Shown here: piece after piece, positions 14,389 to 20,497 of the stretch
How the letters are laid out: every line of letters starts with the position of its first letter
Position numbering within the stretch: the stretch's first letter is position 1
Assembly: GCA_030656535.1 (NCBI GenBank)
Contig: JAUSPL010000233.1
Coordinates: forward strand, 1-21,434
DNA: 21,434 bases
Direction of reading: 5' to 3'
Source: Gemmobacter sp.
Lineage (GTDB): Bacteria > Pseudomonadota > Alphaproteobacteria > Rhodobacterales > Rhodobacteraceae
Program-made: the position numbers and the translations under genes
The notes under the pieces: generated by a model
Database searches by the model: none
Seen by the model: the letters and a program-made list of their open reading frames with translations, nothing else
What the model was told of the DNA's origin: nothing

Positions 14389-15308
14389 GGCGCACCCCAG
14401 AACAGGCGCTCTGCGGTGCCGCACAGAAACGCGGCCAGCTGATCCGGTGTCAGGTCCATCGCGCGGGCATCGCGCACTGTGCGGTCAAGGTCCATCAGCG
14501 GGTAATCCGATGCGAACACCACCTTGTCGCATCCGCGCACCCCGTGCCATTTGCCGCGCAGAAACCGCATCAGCGGTTCGGGATAGGCCTTGGGCGACCA
14601 TGCGGACGTGCAGATATAGAAATTCTCGTGCCGCGCAGCCATGCGGACCGAAATTTCGGTCCATGGGTCGCCGATGTGGTGGGCGATGATCTTCAGGTCG
14701 GGAAAGGCAAGCGCCACGTCATCCAGCAAGGCCGGGTCATTGGGCAGCATCGGCCACAACGGCCCCGGCGCGCCAACATAGGTGAACACCGGCAGGCCCA
14801 GTTCCACGCATTTGGCATAGACCGGGTAGAACCAGCGGTCATTGGGCAGGATACCCCACGGCGACGGGGTAATGTGAATACCGCACAGCCCCGGCAAACC
14901 GGCCAACGCATCCAGCATCCGGGTGTTCTGCATCACGTCCCAGTAACTCGACGCGCCGAGTTCGGGCGGAATGACCGACGCGATCCATTTGAACCGGTTG
15001 GGCTCCTGCGCGCAAAGTGCTGCGAAATGGCGGTTCAGATCCAGCACCGCTTCGGGCCGGGCGACGTAATAAACCTTTGCCGCCAGAATACCGCGCCCCA
15101 CGCCTGAGCGGTCCAGTGCGGCCAGCACCTCGGGCATGGTCATGTGGTCGGTCTTTTCCTGACGGTCGTTCACATGGTCAAACGTGCGCATCACGCGCCG
15201 CAACCGCCGGTCGCCCAGCCAATCCACCTGATCGGCCCGCCCGCCGGGAATGTCGCCGCCGATCCACGGTCCGTGCAGAAAGGTGTCGATGATGAGTCCG
15301 TGATGCAT
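14385..15308 (-). CDS. Amidohydrolase-2 family TIM-barrel metal-dependent hydrolase or decarboxylase
   Basis: A protein of about 307 residues related to ACMSD, gamma-resorcylate decarboxylase and 4-oxalomesaconate hydratase. Members hydrolyse, hydrate or decarboxylate organic acids in a metal-containing TIM barrel. Visible features are IIDTFLHG at the first strand, PNDRWFYPVYAKCVELGLPVFTYVG, the metal histidine in IIAHHIGDPW, and FASDYPLMD with the catalytic aspartate. The first strand normally reads DxHxH, but here it is D-T-F-L-H (residues 8-12), so one metal histidine is replaced by phenylalanine. I chose the ATG at 15308, which has AAGGA nine bases upstream and begins right at the domain; in-frame ATG 15338 and TTG 15365 are alternatives. 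The gene follows a 79-bp gap and overlaps the thioesterase gene by ATGA. Decarboxylation of a beta-oxidation product is one possible role. Confidence 0.85.
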   Translation of the reverse strand: MHHGLIIDTFLHGPWIGGDIPGGRADQVDWLGDRRLRRVMRTFDHVNDRQEKTDHMTMPEVLAALDRSGVGRGILAAKVYYVARPEAVLDLNRHFAALCAQEPNRFKWIASVIPPELGASSYWDVMQNTRMLDALAGLPGLCGIHITPSPWGILPNDRWFYPVYAKCVELGLPVFTYVGAPGPLWPMLPNDPALLDDVALAFPDLKIIAHHIGDPWTEISVRMAARHENFYICTSAWSPKAYPEPLMRFLRGKWHGVRGCDKVVFASDYPLMDLDRTVRDARAMDLTPDQLAAFLCGTAERLFWGAP

Positions 15309-15387
15309 GGCAGGGTGTCCTTGCGCGGTGGGGGCCATCTCATCCGCCCCGGGGTGCAAATTCAAACGGCATTATTTGAGGTACCCA
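15309..15387. other. 79-bp spacer inside the catabolic gene string
   Basis: This is the only gap over 25 bp between the mutase and aldehyde dehydrogenase genes. It contains a locally AT-rich patch (TCAAA...TTTGA, 15362-15379) in GC-rich surroundings and then the amidohydrolase ribosome site. It might hold a weak internal promoter, but no convincing -35/-10 pair was found. Confidence 0.3.
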
Positions 15388-16245
15388 TCAGGTTTTCGGG
15401 CCAATCTGGCAGCGGCCATTGTCCAGCACCACCACGTCGCGCCCGGGCGCCCGCGCGCGAAAGGACACTGTGCCACCATCGACCCAGATATCCGTGACAA
15501 TGGCGTCACCCGGGTACACCGGCGCGGTGAACCGCGCATCAAACGCCGCGATGCGCGCCGGGTCATGGCCCGGCACCGCCGCCACAATAGCATGGCAAGC
15601 AAATCCCCATGTACAAAGCCCATGCAGGATAGGCACGGCAAACCCCGCCGCCTGTGCGGCATCCGGGTCGGCGTGCAGCGGGTTCAGATCGCCGTTCAGC
15701 CGGTACAGCAGCGCCTGATCGGGCCGGGTCTGCGCCTGATGCGTCAGGTCCGGCGCGCGGTCGGGAATGGGGTGGCGGGCGGCCACCGGGCCAAACGACC
15801 CGCCACAGCCCCCGTCGCCACGCGCCAGCACCGTTTGGGTCATGACAAACAGCGGTTCCCCCGCATCTTCCAGCCGCGCCACGAATTCCACCGTCACGAT
15901 GGCACCGCGCCCCGGCCCCTTGTCCACCACCGCCACGACCCGGGCGTCCGACACCACCACCCCCTGCGGCGGGATGGGGCGCAACAGCGCAAGGCGCTGT
16001 TCCAGATGGAACACCCCGGTCGTGTCGAGGCCCAGAAGCCGGGTCACCGGCCGCACGATGACCGCCGCCATGGTCGGCAACACCGCAGGCCCGCGCGTTT
16101 CCAGCACAAGCCCAAGATCGACGCGGTCCAGCGGGTCGCGCCCGGCGCCCACCGACAGCGCATAAAGGCTGGCATCGCCGGGGGCCCAGTCGGCCCTGAC
16201 CCCGGTCTGGCGAAACGCCATCAGGCTGGCAAGATCGGCGGGCAT
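15388..16245 (-). CDS. MaoC-family enoyl-CoA hydratase (MFE-2 hydratase-2 type)
   Basis: A 285-residue double-hotdog protein. It carries the complete hydratase-2 motif YRLNGDLNPLHADP (181-194) followed by GFAVPILHGLCTWG (201-214); D186 and H191 correspond to the catalytic pair of (R)-specific 2-enoyl-CoA hydratases. The non-catalytic N-terminal half shows FHLEQRLALLRPIPPQG, and the linker RAPDLTHQAQTRPDQALLYRL is like that of peroxisomal multifunctional enzyme 2. It would add water to a trans-2-enoyl-CoA to give a (3R)-hydroxyacyl-CoA. Its ATG directly abuts the stop of the SDR upstream (TGAATG), and that SDR is of the MFE-2 dehydrogenase type, so the two probably perform consecutive steps. 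Itaconyl/mesaconyl-CoA hydratases are also MaoC proteins and cannot be excluded. Confidence 0.9.
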   Translation of the reverse strand: MPADLASLMAFRQTGVRADWAPGDASLYALSVGAGRDPLDRVDLGLVLETRGPAVLPTMAAVIVRPVTRLLGLDTTGVFHLEQRLALLRPIPPQGVVVSDARVVAVVDKGPGRGAIVTVEFVARLEDAGEPLFVMTQTVLARGDGGCGGSFGPVAARHPIPDRAPDLTHQAQTRPDQALLYRLNGDLNPLHADPDAAQAAGFAVPILHGLCTWGFACHAIVAAVPGHDPARIAAFDARFTAPVYPGDAIVTDIWVDGGTVSFRARAPGRDVVVLDNGRCQIGPKT

Positions 16246-17172
16246 TCAGACCGGGTCCCAAGTGAACACGTCTTGCGACCGATCAAGCGGATAGAAATTC
16301 TGTGACATCGCGGGCATCGCTCGGTCGGCAATGGTTTCCACCGTCCAGCCCGTTGCTTCATGCATGGACCGCAAAGGGCGGCTTTGGCTCATCAGGAAAA
16401 TCTCGTTCGCGCGAACGGCAAATATCTGGCCCGTGACCGCCGCCGCCAGATCGCTGACCAGATAGGCCACCATCGGCGCAATCTTGGCAGGTTCCATCGC
16501 CTGAAGCTTTGCCAGCCTTGCCTGTGCTTCGGCATCGCCGGCCTTGATCGACCCGATCATGCGGCTGTTGGCAAAGGGCGATACGCAGTTGGACCGCACA
16601 CCATAGCGCGCCATGTCCATCGCGATGCATTTCGACATCGCCGCAATGCCCAGTTTCGCCGCGCCGTAATTCGCCTGGCCCAGATTGCCAATAAGCCCCG
16701 AGGTCGAAACCAAATGCACATAGGCCCCTGACCCTTGCGCGCGAAACTGCGGGGCCGCCGCGCGGGAAACAAAGAACGACCCGTTCAGATGCACGTCGAT
16801 CACGGCCTTCCAGTCGTCAGGGTCCATGTTGAAAAAGAACTTGTCGCGCAGGATGCCTGCATTGTTGACCACGCCGTCGATGCAGCCGAACGCATCCATC
16901 GCGGTGCCGATGATGCGGCTGGCGCTGGCCCACTCGGCCACGCTGTCGTGGTTGGCCACCGCATCGCCGCCAGCGGCGCGGATTTCGGCCACGACTTCAT
17001 CGGCTGGGGTGCTGTCGGTGCCGGTGCCGTTGATGGCCGCCCCCACATCGTTCACTACCACCCGCGCCCCGCGCTGCCCCAGCTCCAGCGCCACTTCGCG
17101 CCCGATCCCGCGCCCCGCGCCGGTCACCACCACCGATTTGCCCGCAAGGGCCGTACCCGCATCCATGACCAT
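16246..17172 (-). CDS. Short-chain dehydrogenase similar to the (3R)-hydroxyacyl-CoA dehydrogenase domain of MFE-2
   Basis: A 308-residue SDR with TGAGRGIG (17-24), the NAD-preferring NDVG with D42, NNAGILRDKFF (103-113), VSTSGLIGNLGQANY with Y169 and K173 of the catalytic YxxxK. NNAGILRDK, the extended GQANYGAAK segment and the roughly 300-residue length are typical of HSD17B4/MFE-2-type dehydrogenases rather than FabG. It would oxidise a (3R)-hydroxyacyl-CoA to the 3-ketoacyl-CoA. The start at 17172 lies 4 bp after the lyase-like gene, with GGGGAA upstream; a second ATG at 17166 is equally possible. The MaoC hydratase follows immediately, giving a split hydratase-dehydrogenase pair. Confidence 0.9.
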   Translation of the reverse strand: MVMDAGTALAGKSVVVTGAGRGIGREVALELGQRGARVVVNDVGAAINGTGTDSTPADEVVAEIRAAGGDAVANHDSVAEWASASRIIGTAMDAFGCIDGVVNNAGILRDKFFFNMDPDDWKAVIDVHLNGSFFVSRAAAPQFRAQGSGAYVHLVSTSGLIGNLGQANYGAAKLGIAAMSKCIAMDMARYGVRSNCVSPFANSRMIGSIKAGDAEAQARLAKLQAMEPAKIAPMVAYLVSDLAAAVTGQIFAVRANEIFLMSQSRPLRSMHEATGWTVETIADRAMPAMSQNFYPLDRSQDVFTWDPV

Positions 17173-17176
17173 GGCG

Positions 17177-17947
17177 CTATTCCCCGTCCCTCAGATGGCG
17201 CGTCGCGCGTTCTTCGATATCCAGCCACATCTTGCGCGCCAGCGGCTGGCGGCTTTCCTCCAGCAGATGCCCGACGATGCCCACCGCGCGGGCCATGACA
17301 CCCAGCCCGCGGCAAATCTTCCAGTCCAGCCCAATTTCGCAGCACAGCGCGCCGAGAATGCCGGTGGCATTGGCGGGCAGCGACTTGCCCTTGCGCACGC
17401 CTGCCAAGCGGGCGATTTCCTGAATGAGCAGCACCGGCCGGTTGGCAAACCCGGTTTCCTGCGCGATCTGGATCAGGCGCGGGGTGCGTGGGTCGATCGG
17501 TTTGTGGAAAGGGTGGCCGATGCCCGGTATCTGCACGCCTGCGGCATCGTATTTCGCCACCACTGCCTCGGCTACCGCGGTCAGGTCATCGCCCTCGGGC
17601 GCTTCATAGATCATGCGGGCCGATCCTTCGACACTGCCCACAAACACTGACCCCAGCCCCGACAACCCCGCCGCTACCGCGCCTTGAAGCGATTCCGGCG
17701 CACCCAGATAGGTCATGCGCGCTACCAGCGTGCTGGGCGTTAGCCCATGTTCGACCAGCGTCACCAACATGGCGTTGAACACCCGCGACTCCTCGTCGGT
17801 AGGGATGCGGCCTGTCATTTCCAGAAAGGCCATGTCGCCAAAGTTCAGCTTGCCGATGATTTCCGACGGTAGGTCACGGCCAAACACGGTGATGCTGTCG
17901 GCGGTGCTCCAGCCGATGTCGGTGCGGTATTCGGTTTCCTTGGCCAT
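17177..17947 (-). CDS. Short citryl-CoA-lyase-like protein (citrate synthase fold)
   Basis: A 256-residue protein resembling the citryl-CoA lyase module of ATP-citrate lyase, far shorter than citrate synthase. Alignable catalytic segments are TLVEHGLTPST (64-73) with H67, GIGHPFHKPIDPR (142-154) with H145, and LPANATGILGAL (190-201). In ATP-citrate lyase the last segment reads NVDG and its aspartate is catalytic; here the position is T195. The arginine that follows the second histidine in ATP-citrate lyase is a proline here. I recall other short bacterial homologues with the same NxTG pattern, so this may be a family trait. It probably catalyses a C-C cleavage or condensation on an acyl-CoA other than citryl-CoA. 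It starts 20 bp after the GTPase gene with a good AAAGGAG site and is followed by the beta-oxidation-like pair. Confidence 0.85.
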   Translation of the reverse strand: MAKETEYRTDIGWSTADSITVFGRDLPSEIIGKLNFGDMAFLEMTGRIPTDEESRVFNAMLVTLVEHGLTPSTLVARMTYLGAPESLQGAVAAGLSGLGSVFVGSVEGSARMIYEAPEGDDLTAVAEAVVAKYDAAGVQIPGIGHPFHKPIDPRTPRLIQIAQETGFANRPVLLIQEIARLAGVRKGKSLPANATGILGALCCEIGLDWKICRGLGVMARAVGIVGHLLEESRQPLARKMWLDIEERATRHLRDGE

Positions 17948-17967
17948 CGGGGGCTCCTTTGCGTGAG

Positions 17968-18909
17968 TCAGCCTTCGGGAAGGCGGGACAGGTCATCGGC
18001 CAGTGCGCGCAGCACATGGGCATAGCGCGCGCGCCGGGTAGGTAGATCAGACACACCAGCACCGGCTTGCGCAATCTCTTCGATCCGGCGGGTTACCATG
18101 GCCGACAGCCACAGCTGTTCGCGCCGCATCCGGCGTTCGGCGATTTCCGCCGGTATCATCGCGGCGCGGTGCGCCTGCACGGCGAGGTCCAGCGCCGCCA
18201 GATCGGCAGGGTCGCGCAGCGGCACCACCAGCGGGTGCCAGTGCCGCGACGCCGGGGTAACATAGCGAAGGAGGCTTTCGAGTTCGCCTTCCGTGCGCGC
18301 AGCACCGGGCAACTGGGCCTTGTTGACGACATAGATGTCGGCCACTTCCATCAGCCCCGATTTCATGGCCTGCACAAAATCGCCGGTATCGGGTTGCAGC
18401 ACCAGCACCACGCAATCGGCAAGATGGCGCGCGGCATATTCACTTTGCCCCGCACCCACGGTTTCCACGATCACCTCGGCAAAGCCGTGGTCGAACACCG
18501 TGTTGAGAATGTTCACGATGTTGCGCGACAGCCCGCCGTGCGACCCTCCACTGGCGATAGACCGGATGAAAACCGCTGGATCGCCCGCGATGGCATCCAT
18601 GCGGATACGATCGCCCAGAATGGCCCCTCCGCTGACTGGGCTTGTGGGGTCGATGGCCAGCACGGCCAGCAGATCCTGCGCCCGCGCGCCGGGCACCGCT
18701 TGCAGCCGCGCCAGCCGCAAGGGGGCCAGCCGCGACACCAGCGTGCTTTTTCCCACGCCCGCCGGACCAGTGATGGCGATGGTCCAGGGCGGGTCGGCCA
18801 GCGGCGGGGTTTCCGCCGCCAGAAGGTCGGCGATGGACCCGCGCGATGCGCGGCTGAGCGCGCGCGCAAGGTCGCGGCGTGATTGCATCGGGTGCGCGTC
18901 AGACGGCAT
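17968..18909 (-). CDS. meaB: MeaB/ArgK-type GTPase, mutase metallochaperone
   Basis: A 313-residue G3E-type P-loop GTPase that protects and reloads cobalamin-dependent acyl-CoA mutases. It shows Walker A GPAGVGKST (48-56), the switch segment AIDPTSPVSGGAILGDRIRM (85-104), SGGSHGGLS (120-128) and the characteristic ETVGAGQSE (149-157). The guanine-recognition motif, normally NKAD, reads NKAQ (196-199), confirmed in the codons AAC AAG GCC CAG; this could alter nucleotide preference. The C-terminal dimerisation arm is present and the length is normal. The start overlaps the CoA-transferase stop by 11 bases; an alternative ATG at 18888 has no ribosome site. Its presence beside separate mutase subunits indicates a dedicated chaperone for the mutase encoded at 20040-21434. 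Confidence 0.92.
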   Translation of the reverse strand: MPSDAHPMQSRRDLARALSRASRGSIADLLAAETPPLADPPWTIAITGPAGVGKSTLVSRLAPLRLARLQAVPGARAQDLLAVLAIDPTSPVSGGAILGDRIRMDAIAGDPAVFIRSIASGGSHGGLSRNIVNILNTVFDHGFAEVIVETVGAGQSEYAARHLADCVVLVLQPDTGDFVQAMKSGLMEVADIYVVNKAQLPGAARTEGELESLLRYVTPASRHWHPLVVPLRDPADLAALDLAVQAHRAAMIPAEIAERRMRREQLWLSAMVTRRIEEIAQAGAGVSDLPTRRARYAHVLRALADDLSRLPEG

Positions 18910-20047
18910 GGGGCCGGCCTGCCGTTTGCCCCGCCAAGTGCGCAGTATGTTCCCCCAGACGCGGCGCGCGGCGGTAATCGGGGCTGGACCCTTCGATCAG
19001 GATGGGCGAACCGACCAGCCGCAGGGTGCCATCATCCAGCGCGATGTCCACCACCATGCCGCGCGCGCGAGTCAAGTCGCTGTCCAGCGCGTGATCCAGC
19101 GTGCTGACCCCGGCAATCACGATGCCCACGGGTTCCAGCAGATCCACCCATTCCTGCGTCGTGCGCCCGCGCAGCAAGGCCGACAGCGCCGCCAGCACCG
19201 GAACCCGGTTGGCGTCGCGCGCGGCCATGGTGGCAAAGGCAGGGTCAACCTTCCACCCCGGTTGCCCGACGGCATCGCAGAACACCTGCCAGAACCGGTC
19301 ATGCGAAATGAAGATCGCCAGATGTCCGTCTGCGGTGGCGAAGATCTGTGCCGGAACGAAAAACGGGTGGCTGCCGCTGTGCTGGCGCTGCGGCACCTCG
19401 GCGGCGTTCAGATAATCGGCGGCAAGATAGTTCATCTGTGAAATCATCACATCATAAAGCGAGACATCCGCCTGCCCGCCCTTGCCCCCGTGGATCATGG
19501 CGACCAACCCGAGCGCGGCCATGATGCCCGCCGAATTGTCGACCACGGAATAGCCGGTTTTGGTCGGCGTGCCGCCCGGATCGCCGGTCAGCGCCATCAG
19601 CCCCATCATGGCCTGAATGATGTAATCATACGCGGGCCGGTCGGCATAAGGGCCGGTCAGGCCAAAACCCGTTAGCGCCAGACAGGCGATGCGCGGGTTC
19701 ACGGCACCCAGCGTGGCATAGTCCAGCCCCAACTTGCGGATGGCGCCGGGGCGCAGGTTGGTGATCACCCCATCCGCCGTGGCCACCAACGCATGAAACG
19801 CCGCCCGCCCTTCGGCCGAAGCGAGGTCTAGCGCCACGCTTTTCTTGCCGCGGTTCAGGCTGGCGAAGTAGGTGGTGCTGTCGCCGATGCGGTGCTTGCC
19901 GGTGCTGCGGGCAATGTCGCCACCGGGGGGCATCTCAATCTTTATGACCTCTGCCCCCAGATCAGCCAGCAACATGCCGCAGTATGGCCCGGCCAGCATA
20001 TGCCCAACCTCCAGTATCCGCAGCCGCGACAGCGGACGATCAGACAT
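18899..20047 (-). CDS. Type III (CaiB/BaiF family) CoA-transferase, mutase-linked
   Basis: A 382-residue family III CoA-transferase. Motifs are LRILEVGHMLAGPYCGMLLA (9-28), GAEVIKIEMPPGGD (31-44), FASLNRGKKSVALDL (61-75) and RPAYDYIIQAMMGL (137-150) with catalytic aspartate D141, then TGDPGGTPTKTGYSVVD and a C-terminal RAPRLGEHTAH. It would attach CoA to a carboxylic acid using an acyl-CoA donor such as succinyl-CoA. Its ATG overlaps the stop of the B12-subunit gene by 8 bases, and its 3' end overlaps the MeaB gene, so it is embedded between two mutase components. That placement suggests it makes the mutase substrate or recycles CoA from the mutase product. It differs substantially from the TRAP-linked CoA-transferase at 9231-10454. 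Confidence 0.93.
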   Translation of the reverse strand: MSDRPLSRLRILEVGHMLAGPYCGMLLADLGAEVIKIEMPPGGDIARSTGKHRIGDSTTYFASLNRGKKSVALDLASAEGRAAFHALVATADGVITNLRPGAIRKLGLDYATLGAVNPRIACLALTGFGLTGPYADRPAYDYIIQAMMGLMALTGDPGGTPTKTGYSVVDNSAGIMAALGLVAMIHGGKGGQADVSLYDVMISQMNYLAADYLNAAEVPQRQHSGSHPFFVPAQIFATADGHLAIFISHDRFWQVFCDAVGQPGWKVDPAFATMAARDANRVPVLAALSALLRGRTTQEWVDLLEPVGIVIAGVSTLDHALDSDLTRARGMVVDIALDDGTLRLVGSPILIEGSSPDYRRAPRLGEHTAHLAGQTAGRPHAV

Positions 20048-20486
20048 GCGCCCCAGCCCCGGATGGCCCGGCCCCCGGATTGCGGGCAGCCAGATGCCGG
20101 GCCATCACGGCCAGAACCTCATCCAGTTCCATGTCGGCTGTGAAAATCGCGGCAACCCCCAATGCCAGCAGCCCCGCGTGGTCGCCCGACGGAATGGTGC
20201 CACCGACGAACATTGGAATGTCGCCGCCATCCATCTCGCGCAGCGCGGCCAGCGTGTCGGCCACCAGTTCGTTGTGGCTGCCCGACAACAGGCTCAGCCC
20301 CACGGCATCCACGTCTTCCTCCACCGCCAGCTTGGCGACAAAGGTGGGGGTCTTGCGCAGGCCGGTGTAAATCACCTCTGCCCCTGCATCGCGCAGCGCC
20401 AGCGCAATGACCTTGGCCCCCACATCATGACCATCCAGCCCCGGCTTGGCGATCAGGATGCGCTTTCCCTTTAGATCGTTCGACAT
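20040..20486 (-). CDS. B12-binding subunit of a cobalamin-dependent acyl-CoA mutase
   Basis: A 148-residue single-domain protein with the base-off cobalamin signature DGHDVG (18-23), where H20 is the lower axial ligand, then GLSLLSG (63-69) and VGGTIP (94-99), the SxL and GG elements of the Rossmann-like B12 fold. It forms the small subunit of a mutase whose catalytic subunit is encoded just upstream. I chose the ATG at 20486 because AAAGGAGAC, which overlaps the upstream TAA, is ideally spaced, and the domain starts directly after it; the frame is open back to 20585 inside the mutase gene. Split large/small mutases are known for isobutyryl-, 2-hydroxyisobutyryl- and some methylmalonyl-CoA mutases. 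The substrate is set by the large subunit, not this one. Confidence 0.94.
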   Translation of the reverse strand: MSNDLKGKRILIAKPGLDGHDVGAKVIALALRDAGAEVIYTGLRKTPTFVAKLAVEEDVDAVGLSLLSGSHNELVADTLAALREMDGGDIPMFVGGTIPSGDHAGLLALGVAAIFTADMELDEVLAVMARHLAARNPGAGPSGAGAHV

Positions 20487-20497
20487 TGGCGTCTCCT

